Source: Xenorhabdus szentirmaii DSM 16338 (GTDB lineage: Bacteria; Pseudomonadota; Gammaproteobacteria; Enterobacterales; Enterobacteriaceae). Taken from it: a stretch of DNA of 64,000 nt. The DNA lies in NCBI RefSeq assembly GCF_002632585.1, contig NZ_NIBV01000002.1:374282-438281 (forward strand), in the 5' to 3' direction. Each line of letters begins with the position of its first letter. Positions within the stretch are counted from its first letter, which is position 1. Under the pieces are notes generated by a model that saw only the letters and a list, made by a program, of their open reading frames with translations, was not told the DNA's origin and did not search any database. The translations under genes and the position numbers were made by a program. Of the stretch, positions 8,420-20,800 are shown piece after piece.

Positions 8420-8864
8420 ATACATTGGCCCATTTTTATAAATACCGGAAAGATTCATATCCTGATTTTTCGAGAGACGATAAGTCAGGGTGTGGATCTG
8501 AACGTTGTCATTGATATCATGAAGTTTTATTTATATTATGGCTGGAATTAAAATTTACCTCCTTGAATTCAATGTATCAAACCGGATATGAAAGGACTTG
8601 ATGAAAAAATCAAAATTTACAGGATTTAAGTGTGATTATTGAGACGAGATGCGGTGGTAAAAAGGACTTTATTTATTTTACTTGTTGATTTTAAAAATCA
8701 ATTCAATATACCCTATTTTTTTTGTTCTATTTCTATGCCGTGATCATTAAACCCTATTTTAATGGGATCTGATTTTTATTTTTTTAGAAATTAATATCAA
8801 CGCCCAATTGCTTTTATAATTGGGCTTTTTGTCTGATTGTTTTTATTTTTTTAGAGATTTATTT
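8420..8864. other. Intergenic region upstream of MARTX gene
   Basis: 445 bases, AT-rich, no supported gene. It presumably contains the MARTX promoter. No acyltransferase (rtxC) or conserved rtx accessory gene is present here, unlike in Vibrio rtx loci. The only distinct structure is the hairpin at 8802-8832. Confidence 0.6.
8802..8832 (+). promoter_or_regulatory. Terminator-like hairpin in the MARTX leader
   Basis: Perfect 8-bp inverted repeat GCCCAATT (8802-8809) / AATTGGGC (8818-8825) with an 8-base loop and a following TTTTTG, ending about 30 bases before the toxin start codon. It looks like an intrinsic terminator. It may end transcripts arriving from upstream or act as an attenuator of toxin expression; the sequence alone does not decide. 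Confidence 0.6.
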
Positions 8865-11800
8865 ATGGGAAAACCATTTTGGAGAAGTGTCGAGTATTTC
8901 TTGACGGGGAATTATTCTGCGGATGACGGAGATAATAACATTGTTGCCATTGGGTTTGGGGGGGGAATCCACGCGTATGGCGGTAATGATCATATTACAC
9001 TCGGCTCTATCGGGGCATCGGTTTATACCGGAACAGGGAATGATACAGTCGTGGGTGGGGCGGCTTACCTGAAAGTCAATGATACCAGTGGCGATCTCAC
9101 CGTAAAAGGGGCGGCGGGCTACGCTGAAATATATAAAGAGGGGTATGGTGACATTGCTTTTGCCGGCGCCGCGGGGGGGGCTGTTATTCAGCATGATGGC
9201 AATACCGGCAACTTAAGTTACTCGGGAGCGACTGCCTATAACAACCTGAGTCGTCGTGGAAATCTTGGGGATATTACTTTCAAGGGAGCGGGGGGTTATA
9301 ACAATCTCTATTCCGATGTTGCCCACGGCAATATCTATTTTGCCGGAGCCGGCGGTTATAACCAAATTACCCGCATGGGGGGCAGCGATGATTTTTCTGG
9401 TGAAGGCATTGGTTATGCAAATGCGGAAGAAATGGTATTGGCTAAGGCCACCATGCGCGGAAGTTGGATCCAGAATTCCCAAAAAGTGGTTGGTGTTAAA
9501 TCCACGCGGGAAGCAAATACCTATTTATTTGCTTTTGCTGATGAAAAATACACGAAGGTAAACAAAGTCCGTCTCCATAATGATCCCGAGACAGGTAAGC
9601 TGAAATATTACACAACGTCCTGGTATAAGCCGGGAAATCAGCTTGATAAGCTGGCAGAACTGGATGTTTCCGATTACGGTGGTTTTCAGGTCGTTGATGT
9701 TGATGGTGCATATACATTGTCAGATCTGGAAGTTGAACAACATCAGGTTGTCACAATTCATGCAATAGAAAAAGAATTGCCGGAAGATCAGTGGGTCACT
9801 TACGCGGGGGGTGTGCCGATTGCGGCGGAAAATATCGTTTTGTCAGATGCCAGAATGGGGGGATATGCCGTTGCACGGGATGGCTCAACCGTTCATGTAA
9901 AGCCAGTGAAATCCCTGCGCATGAAGAATACCTACCTGTACGCCAAGGTGTTGGATGGCTACACCACGGTGGTTATGGTGCAGTTAAAAAATGATCCTGA
10001 AACGGGGGCACTGAAATATATTGCCCAGCCTTGGTACAAAGAGGGGGATCTTACCGCAGAAGTGGCAAACCAATTTGTTGGTCCGAATTATGGTTATAAG
10101 GCTCTGTGGAAAGGCAGTTATACGTTGAGTGATGTGAACTACAGCGTTAAAATCGTGCGCGTTTCTTTAGGCCGTGTTACTGAAATGCACGAATTCACCG
10201 AGCAGGAATTATTTAAATCAGCAGATGATCATCATGCTTATGACAGTAATAAAAGTTCGGGAGATGTGAGTTATGAGGGCGCAGGAGGTGGCAATGTCAT
10301 CAAATCCAATGTCCATCATGGCAATGTTATTTTCAAGGGAGCAGGCATTGCCAATGTTATCCTGCACAACTCAGAAAACGGTAATACGGAATTTGACGGT
10401 GCGGGAGCCGCCAATGTCATTTTCAAAAAAGGTAAAAAAGGCAACCTGGCTTTCAATGGTGCGGGAATTGCCAACGTCATTACGCATATCAGCAGTGTTC
10501 AACCGAAAGCGCTTTCATCCCAAACCTCCCGGAATGCCAATGATGGTCTGACCAAAGTCATGGCATTGGGGGGCGCCAATATTCTGACCAGAAAAGGTTC
10601 AGGGAATGTTTTCGCGGCCATGGGAGGCGGAAGCAATGTTCTGACCCACATCGGGGACGGTTATACCACGGGCATTATGTTGGGTGGTGCCAACATCCTG
10701 ACCAAAATGGGGAATGGTGATACGACGGGGATTATGTTCGGGCTTGGCAATGTGCTGACTCACATCGGGAACGGGCAGACTTTGGCGGTTATGGGCGCTG
10801 CTGGCAACATCCTGACCAAAGTAGGGGATGGTGAAGCCATTGCTGCTATGTTGGGACTGGGCAATCTCTTTACCCATGTCGGGCAGGGTGAGGCTTACGC
10901 CATCATGGCCGGGGGAGCCAATGTCTTTACCAAAGTGGGGGATGGCAAGGCACTGGCATTGATGGCGGCATTGGGAAATGTGTTCACGCATGCCGGGGAA
11001 GGGCTGACTGTTGCCCTGATGCTGGCTAAAGGCAATATCGCAACAAAATTGGGTGATGGCGAAATGCTGGCGGCTATGGTCGGTGAAGCCAATGTGATGA
11101 CCCATATAGGGCATGGCTCGACTTTTGCCGCTATGCTGGGGGGCGCAAATGTCATGACCAAAGTGGGGGATGGCCTGACAATCGGCCTGATGATTGGCAA
11201 GGCTAATATTTATACCCATATCGGGCAGGGCATCAATATCGGCCTGCTGGTGGGTAATGCCAATATCATGACCAAGGTAGGAAATGAAACAACGCTTGCC
11301 GCCATGTTTGGTCAGGCAAATATCATGACGCATGCCGGTAATGGCTTAACGGGTGTTCTGGCGCTGGGTAAGGCCAATATCGTGACAAAGGTCGGGCAGG
11401 GTTTCATGGGCGTTGTTGCCTCAGCTGAAGCGAATATTGTTACCCATGTTGGCGACGGAACGACGGCCGGGCTATTGCACGGCAAAGGCAACATCCTGAC
11501 CAAAGTGGGTGATGGCACAACCGTCGGATTATTGGTATCCCAAATCGGTAATGTCATGACGCATATCGGGAATGGCAATATGGCGGGATTTGCCAGAGGA
11601 AAAGCCAATATCGTGACCAAAATCGGTGATGGAACAGCGGTTCATGGGGCATGGGGTGAAGCCAATGTCATGACCCATCAGGGGAAAGGTGATCACTTTA
11701 GCTTTGCCCAAGGGGCAGCCAATATTGTGACGAAAGTCGGGGACGGACACACTGCCACTGTCGTCAATGGGCAAGCTAACATTGTGACTCATGTGGGCAA

Positions 11801-14800
11801 GGGGAATGATTATACCGGCGCATGGGGCAAAGCTAACATTATTACCAAAGTGGGTGATGGGCGTAATGTGACTCTGGCTAAGGGCGATGCCAACATTGTG
11901 ACCCAAATCGGGGGAGGGGACAGCTTCAATGCCCTGTGGAGTCAGCACAATATTGTGACGAAAGTCGGTCACGGTACTCAGGTCACTGTTGGCAAAGGCA
12001 AAAGCAATATCACGACAACCGTCGGCGATGGCTTGAGTGTGACCGCAACGCACGGGGAGTTGAATGTAAACACGAAATGGGGGGACGGTGTTTCTGTCAA
12101 TGCGGTCTGGGGTAAATTCAACATCAATACCAAAGTCGGCAATGGATTGAATGTCTCGGTCATGAAAGGCTCGGGGAATGCCAATATTCATGTTGGTGAT
12201 GGCATTAACATTCATGCTTCTTACGCGCGCCATAATCTGGCTGTTCAAGTGGGGAACGGCGATTTTTACAGCTTTGCGGTTGCGTCAAGCAACAGCCAGA
12301 GTAACAAACTGGAAGCTTTGTTCAGCAATGTCAAGCAAACGGTATTGGGCGTAGCGGGCAGTCAGGGAATCAACTACCTGATCCACGGTGATGAAGCCAG
12401 TACATCGGGAAGTTATCGCGGGCGGGGGGCAATTAATCTGCCGGAAGTCACTCATCTGGATGGTTTCAAAATGACAGAAATTGATGAGGTTACATCAGAT
12501 TTGAAATCGGATTTAAAGGGTGAGGTAACACAAATCAGCAGCCCGGATACCCGTAAAATCCAACAAATAATGGATGATGAGGCCGCCCCTCAAAAACGGC
12601 AACCTAACAAACTACAGCCTAACTTAATCCTCAATGGTGATTTTGAGCAGGGAAGTATTGGCTGGCAATCGATTCAGGGTACAGAAACAGAACATTCGGC
12701 AGCGTCTTATGGTCTTGACAATGATGACCACGGTTCTCATGTCAGTGAACTTGATGCGAATGCCAATACCACCCTCTCTCAGGATATTCATGATCTCACT
12801 GAAGGTGAGCTGATCACCCTTGACTTTGATTTTGCAAGGCGTGCGGGAAGTAGTGACGATAACGGCATGGAAGTGTTGTGGAATGGCGAACGGGTCTTCT
12901 CTACTTCTGCGGATAAAATTAAGTGGCAGCACAAACAGTTGGAGCTTTCGGCCCGGACAGGCCGCAACCACTTGGAATTCAAAGGAACCGGCATCAGTGA
13001 TGGTAAGGGATACCTGCTGGATAATGTCATGGTTTATTCAGAGCGTACCGATCCTGCCCGTGCAAAATATGCGGTGAAAGATCCGATTTCTGCTGACGCC
13101 TTGAATGACAAGGTGAGTGCAGAGGCTGATCAGCAGCGCCTGATGCAGGAAAGAGAAAAACAACTGGCGGCAATTGCCAAGACACAGCATCAACTGGAGT
13201 CTACGGATATTAATGCGCTGGATGGTAACGGATTGTCTCAACGGAATGCCATCAAGGATGAAGAACAAGCTGTTACTGAGGATTTGATTGCGAGAGCGGA
13301 TTTGCTCGCCGGTTTGAATAATGGGGTCAATGCGGGTTACCAAGGCGAATCGGGTGAACAGTGGCGCAATGCATTTGCGGGTGATTTGTTGGACGGGCTT
13401 CAGGGCCAGTTAGAACAGACAAAAGCGACGGCGGGGCAACAATTGGATAATGCTGTATCCAATTTGCGCCAGCAACAGAAAAAGATCGCCACGGCGGTGG
13501 GACAATCAGAAGCCGGGGCGGCAAAAGGGGAACAAAATCGCCTGAGTGCACAGCAGGATGTTGATGAGGCCCGAGCAAAAGCAGAATTCCGTGAACAAGA
13601 AGCGCGGGCACAACAGAAACGGGCACAGCAAGCTGAGCGTGATGGATATAACATCCTTATACAAGCAGAAGTGGAGGCCTCTCAGATTGCCAGAGAGAGC
13701 CATCATAAATCACATCAAAATGAAAACGCAGGTAGCGGATTATCTGGCAAAGCGTATGAGTCTTCCGGGGCAGGCGACATTGGCAGCCACATCAAGACGG
13801 CGTATTCCGGGCAAAGTGATGGTCGCTTCAGTCAGGAACACCCTGAATTGAATGAAGATTTTTCTGAACTTGTTGATGCCGGACAGGCAATTCAGCGTTT
13901 GCAGATCAATGCGGGTGTGCGTGGCAAAAATACAACTTCATTATTGACGAAGATCCCGCTGCTTTCTGAAATTCGCTTACCTGAACCACAGCAATCAGAA
14001 ACACAAGTCGCAGAGCCGCAACTGAGCGCATCTTCGGCTATTTCTGGTCTGGATCTTTCGGGTTTAGATCTGGGCGGATTGGAAGCGCTGGGCAATGCGG
14101 ATGCGTCAAAAAATCGGGCATCACAGCGGAGTACCAGTAGCACGGGCTCATCCGGCTTCTCTTTTATTAACACAAAAGTACAAAAGGTCGCGGATATTTA
14201 CCGTTGGCTGAACAGTGACAATTATCGATTGGCGGATTTGCCGCAAGACCAAAACAATGAAACACCTGTACCGGGCATTCAACGCATTGAGGTGGAAATT
14301 CATGACAATATTCGCCACCGGATGATCGATTTCATTGAAAACCAGCTCGACAATATGCTGAGCAGTGAGCCTAAAAAGCGGATTGCATCATTGGCAAAAT
14401 TGTTTGTTGATTCCACACTCGATTATGATTGGGATAAACGCGTCCAGTTCCTGACCAGGCTGGAAAGTCTCGGTTATAGTTTTGCTCCCGCCGAAGGTGA
14501 CAAAAGCGTTATCACATTCTGGTCAGGCAAAAATTTCACGCAATACCGGCATATTTTGAATGCAGCGCAACCTGACGATAAAAAAGTTGTTTATGACATT
14601 GACATAAAAGGCAATGTATTTGCGCTTGAGCTGAATAACCAGTTGATGAATTGGGGAAATATCTCGCTTGACCCCGATGATCCGCAACAGAAAACGCTGC
14701 ACTCCGCCATTGATGCGGCGGTGAGAAGCAATATCAGCTTCTGGAGTTCGGTGTTTGCTACCAATGCGCGTGGTGATGTGTATGTGATTGCAGAAAATGG

Positions 14801-17800
14801 CTTGCGTCTGGGGAATTTCTTCTGGAACGTAGAATTGCCGGTGTTGCGCCAATTGCAGCGGGAAGGGATGATCAATGAAATTCGCTTGCTGGATAAACCT
14901 GCCCATGAGTATCGGAATATGCCACTGGAGCTGATGGGGCACCGTCTGACAGATACCGGTGTCAAAGTCAAAATTCGCTTTGATGCGTTGAGTCTGGCGG
15001 AGCAAAAAAAATACCTTGCGATAGACCCCCAGGGTTATCAGCCCGGCACATTGATTGACCTGAATATCAAACTGAGCGCCATTGACGGTATGTTGAATAA
15101 AGCCATTCCATTTTACCGCTTGCGTTCAGAACGCGATATTTTGGTACAAAAAGGCAACAATGGCTTTGAAGTCCACCCATGGCCGGAAAACCGCAATTAT
15201 CGTTTCAAAACCATAAAAATGGCAGATCAGCAAGATCCGGCACAGATTAAGGTGATAGAGCATTTTATCTTTGCGAATTACGGAAGTTATGACGAATTAC
15301 CCCAAGAATTACACTTGGTGGATAATCACATTGTTTCCCATGAGAAAGGCCGTACCCGTATTTTGGCGGAAAAAAACGAGGGTCGCTGGCGCTATCGGCC
15401 CAATGTTGAACTGATGTCAATCAATGAGTTACATCATCATGCGTCTGTACAGGGCAAGCGTGTGGGAGAAAGCTATCAGAATATTATTCGTGCGATGCGT
15501 GGTTATGAACAAGCCTTGTCGGGAGATAGAGACTATTCGCTGGATACCATTGAAAAGCTGGCCTATTTGCAGCAGCAGGTCGAGGGGTATTTATTGGGGC
15601 ACCCGGAATCTGGGCGTGTGCCTGCGATGAAAATATTGCTGTCCCAAATTAATGTGCGCCTTGACGAGTCAATGACCCTTGCAGAGCCGACACTGAAAAG
15701 TTCGGGTAAAGGAGGATTCAGTGAGCTGTACAGCAAATTGGATAATGCCAACCTCAAAGATTCCAAGCACTTGTATATTGATGCTGACGGGGATTTTGTC
15801 ACCCGTGGCAAATTCAGTGTGCAAATCGCTAAAGATACTGCCGGAATTGGACTCGAGCAGGTTATGGCGGCGATGAGGCGTGAATATGGGCAAGAAGTGA
15901 CAAACGCAGTCTTTTCACAATTGACACCTTATGATCTGGCAACTGATGGGAAAGGTATTGATGTGGGGGGACTGAAAAAAATTCACCGGACCATTGAACG
16001 GCATTTATCCCCTGTCAGTGCAACCCTTTATATCTGGCAACCCAGTGAAACCAGCAGTATGGGACATGCAGCCCTGCAAATTGGTCAGGGTCGTGTATTG
16101 CTTGGCAGGAATGATATCGCTGATTTCAATGACATAAACTACGTGAGCTGGTGGCCTGTGGGCGGAAAATCCATCGAGATGCGCAACATCTTTGATATTG
16201 CGACCGATAATTATCCGGATTTGCGGGTACGCTGGCGTGATTTCAGCCAGCCGGCTCGCCAAAATCCGGCATTGCGATTCGATGTGGCCGCAGAAGAAGA
16301 CGATGATTTCGGCTTGTCTGATGGTTCCTATAAATTAAATGAATTCCTCGAAAAACTGAAAATGGCAAAAGGCGTGGATGCAACCTTCAAGGATGTCAGT
16401 GAAGGTTTTGCCATTGCCGCACTGTCCGACCCGACCCTATTGGAAACGGCGGGAATACCTGAATATATCTACCGCCCGTTCTTGGCCCAGTGGGCTGATC
16501 CTCATGTGGATATGAATGAAGTCGGGCAGCGTTTTGCCGAAGTTTTACGCATGGCTGCGGAAATGCAGACGCCGAAGCGCGTAGAAAAGCTGATTGAACA
16601 TGTCATGAGGCAATTTGCTGAACGTGAATTGTCAGATATCAACGATTTTAAAAGCAGTAAAATCGAGCAGGGCCGGGTATACCGCATCAATCTGGAAGGG
16701 CTGGATGTCGGGGCCATGCAGGCGGAATGGCATAAAATCAGCAGCGATCCGGATGCCCGCTATCAACTTTTGACCAAAAACTGTTCCAGTATCGTTGCCC
16801 GGGTGCTGAAAGCGGGTGGGGCTGATAAAGTGCTTGGCAGTAAATGGCGGCCTTTCTTTGGAGTATGGACACCGGCTGAGCTATTTAATTTTGGTGAAGC
16901 ACTCCAGAAAGCGGCACAGATCAAGAGAAACGATGAAAAATGGCATCGCCTCAACGGGGAAGGATCTGACGCTATCCTGAGTCATGCTTATGAAAGACAT
17001 GAAGAGATGTTGGAAAAAGTTGCCATTCCCAATGACGATGCACCACCGCATGAATCCGCTTCCCTTGATCCGCTGACCCGCTTTATGAATAGCGAGCTTT
17101 ATGGCGTTAAAGAAGATCGCCGCAGGGTCAGCAAATATGTTCAGATAGAACTCGGTCGGGCCATGGATCGCCATGTGACAGAAAAAGTCACTCTACAGGG
17201 CGAATCCGGGCGTCTGGAAGGCTATTACCATCGCGGCAACAGCAAATTGCGCAATCATGTTGCGAATGAATCTGCCAGCGAATCTGCGAACAAAAAAGTT
17301 GTACTGTTTATTCATGGTGCTGGCTCTTCTGCTGAAGAACAGGCCTTTAAAATCAAAGATCACTACCAGTCCCAAGGCATTGACGTACTGGCGGTGAATA
17401 TGCGTGGTTACGGCAACAGTGACGGACGCCCAAGCGAGCCTGGCTTGTATCAGGATGCGCGTACTATGTTCCGTTATCTGGTTAATGATCGTGGCATCAG
17501 TCCTGATGATATTGTTATTCACGGTTATTCAATGGGGGCACCCATCGCTGCGGATCTGGCCCGTTATGCTGAGCGCAGGGGGCAGGCAATTGCGGGTTTG
17601 TTGCTTGACAGGCCAATGCCAAGCATGGCTAAGGCGATTACCGCTCACGGTATTCCTAATCCGACCGGTTTTACCGGTGCTTTGGCAAAAGCCGTAAATG
17701 GCAAATTCTCCACCGAGAAAAATTTGCAGGGCCTTTCGATACAAACCTCCATCATGCTGCTGACAGACAATGAAGGTTTGGGGGCAGAAGGTGAAAAGTT

Positions 17801-20800
17801 ACGTATCAAGCTGCTTAATGCGGGCTATGACATTTCCGGTGAGCATACTTATCACGGGCATGATGCCAGCAACCCATTGATGGAACAGTACGCCAAAAAG
17901 ATAGTTTCCAATTTATTTGAAGTCAATTTCCGGACACGGCATAGCGTTGTGCTAAAAGGCATCAAAAGTGATCTGAGGCGTTATGCCATGGCCTTACAGC
18001 CAACGGTGGATGACTTGGGCAGGCAGCAGGATATCCGTACAACAAAAGCGTTTTTGTCAGGTTATAAATATGGTCACGCCGAGCGCATTATTGAGGGTTT
18101 CCACGCAGACATGAACATCAAGCAGTTGGTGGATATGTTGGTGAAAAGGAATTGGGCTGCCGAGCAAAAGGGCGCATTGGCATGGGAAATTGAAAACCGG
18201 GCATTAAAGATCACACTGCAACCAAAAACTGAGAATTACAATCGCCTTTTCCGGGATGTAACCTCCGCTGGGATGGCAGATCCTAAGGCCAGTGAACACC
18301 TTGCACCACAGCTGTTGCTGTTGAACCTTTCCAATGATGGTTTTGGCGGACGTTGCGTTCCCTTGTCAAAATTAGTGCTGGTGGCAAAACAGTTGGAAAG
18401 TGAGGGGCGGGAAGGTGTTGCCAGAGAGTTGCTGAATAAACTTTACTCTGCCGCTTCAGTATTGAGCCACCCTGAACTGTATTCTGAAACCGAACAGGGG
18501 AATGCCAGTAAGTTACTGGGAACACTATCTGCACTCTATGCCAGAAACCCAAAATTCGACAGTAGCGTCAAGGTGTGGAAGGAAAAACTGGCGGGAGAGC
18601 AAGCCTTGACGGTGAAAGGTGTGATTGAGAGGGTCACCGCCACCAATGTGGAAGGAAAACCAATACTGCTGGAGTTGAACACGTTGGGCCATGCGATGGC
18701 AGTCTGGTCAAAAGGCAGTGGTGAAAACCGCATGTATGGTTTCTACGATCCCAATGTGGGTATCGTCGAGTTTTCTTCAGCGGAAAAGTTTGGCAACTAT
18801 ATGACCCGTTTCTTTGGTCGCTCGGGTTTGAATATGGCAATCAATTACAGAATGGCCAAAAATAGTGATCGGGAACGAATTTTCGATCGCGTGATTGTAC
18901 TGGATGGACAGGCAATGGCGTTATATCGTCCTGTTTTGGGGGACAGAACGACCATGAAAGACATTCTTGACATGGATATCTTTGACAGCACGCCAATGAA
19001 AAATGCATTGGGAGCTGAATGTCCCCTGCATAACCAAAATGTCAGTGAATGGGAGCGTGTTGCTATAACGGCACAATCTTCCGGAGGGGAGAGTCGTTTT
19101 GATGGTCAGGTCATTATCCAGACTGAAAATGATCCTGTTGTTGCCCGTGCCGCAGCAAATCTGGCAGGTAAGCATCCGGATTCCAGTGTCATTGTCCAGC
19201 TTGATGCCAATGGTCAGTATCAGGTGGTGTACGGAGAACCGGCCAAATTGTCAGGCAAGATGCGCTGGCAGGTTGTCGGTCATGGCCGTGACACAATAGA
19301 ACATAGCCATACTCACGGCCATACGCGCATGAGTGGTTACAGCGCAGCCGAACTTGCCATGAGATTAAAACAATTCAGCAATAGTTTCCCATATGCCGGC
19401 AAACCTGAGCATATCAGTTTGGTGGGTTGTTCCCTGATAAGTCACGATAAGCGTGATGGTTTTGCCCGTCATTTGATTTCCGCGCTTGATGGACTGGGAG
19501 TCCATGCCACGGTATCTGCGCGAAGCAGCGATGTGGCGGTAGATAACAATGGCCGCAAATATACCCGTGGCGCACAAGAGCAATGGGTGCATAAATTGAC
19601 GGACAATAAAATTGTCCTGAACTGGAATAATCGTGGTGAGCTGGAAAGCCATTCAGAGCGTTTGCGGAATGGCATTCCGGAAAGCGACATTATCCTGTCC
19701 CATATTGGCAACAAAGGAATGGCGGTGATTGCGGAAGGCGCAATTGCGGACAATGCGGAAACATTCCGTGCGCCAAGGGTACATAAGGACTTAAGCAATG
19801 ACGGGAAGCCGGTTTCTGCGGACAATCAGCTGAGTTATACCGGCAATGTGCAGGTACAGGCGGGAGAGGGGGAATTTACCGCGATTAATTGGGGAACGAC
19901 TAACGTAGGCATTAAAGTGGGAACCGGGGGCGTCAAGTCCCTTGCCTTTGGTGACAACAATATTATGGTTCACTTTGGTGATGGTGAGAGTCAGCACAGT
20001 GTCAATATTGCGGGTTATCAGGCCTTGGAAGGTGCACAGTTATTCATTGGTAACCGGAACGTCAGTTTTAACCAAGGGCGCAGCAATGATCTGATTGTCA
20101 TGATGGATAAATCCATTCCGACCCCGCCTGTGCTCAATCCGTTTGATGGTGTATCCCGTGTTTCCGGGGCATTGCAGCAAATAGCCGGAGCATTTTCTTC
20201 GCCAAACTGGCTTACCGCACAGGAAACACAATGGACAGTGGCAGGCGTGAAGAAATATCTCAGCGATATGTCCGGTTTGGATATGACCAGTAATGTGAAT
20301 TATCATTCGCTGACAGATCTGGATTCACAATTTGACCGCAGTAGCCGGGGCCTGAAGAGTGATCTCGAAAGTGCATTGAATAAGAAATATAACCAATGGC
20401 TGAGTGGCAATGCGCCGAAACCGGGCAATCTCAGCCGTGCAGACAGATTCCGTCAGGAAAATGAAAAGCTGGCCTTTAACTTTGCGGTTGGCGGGCAGGG
20501 CGCGGATATTCAGGTCACGGCCGGCAACTGGAATTTCATGTTCGGTGACAATATTCAGTCGATTTTGGATATTAACCTGGGTTCGCTGTTTGGTTTGATG
20601 ACTCAGCAATATACCTCTACAGGGCTGGCGAAAACCACATTGACTTTCAGCCCGACGGATTTGCCCCGCCAGATCAAAAACAAACTGTTAGGCAATCTTG
20701 CCAGTGTGAGTGCAGACACAACCCTTGCTGATATCTTTGGTGTGGATTATACCCCGCAGGGCGGGATTATTTCTCGTTTCAATCAGCCTGTGGACGGTGT

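Noticed and set aside
8820-8864. TTG start 15 codons upstream for MARTX
   Set aside because: It lies within the terminator-like hairpin, and homologous toxins begin at the MGKPFW position (8865).
10599-12248. Long antisense open frames (up to 244 residues) opposite the MARTX repeats
   Set aside because: They mirror the periodic 57-60 base repeat structure of the toxin gene, which keeps alternative frames open. No ribosome sites or family motifs.
10550-12260. CRISPR-like periodic repeat
   Set aside because: The periodicity is in coding sequence (about 19-20 residue RTX B2 repeats) with diverged units and no constant repeat or unique spacers. No cas genes; no CRISPR array seen in the window.
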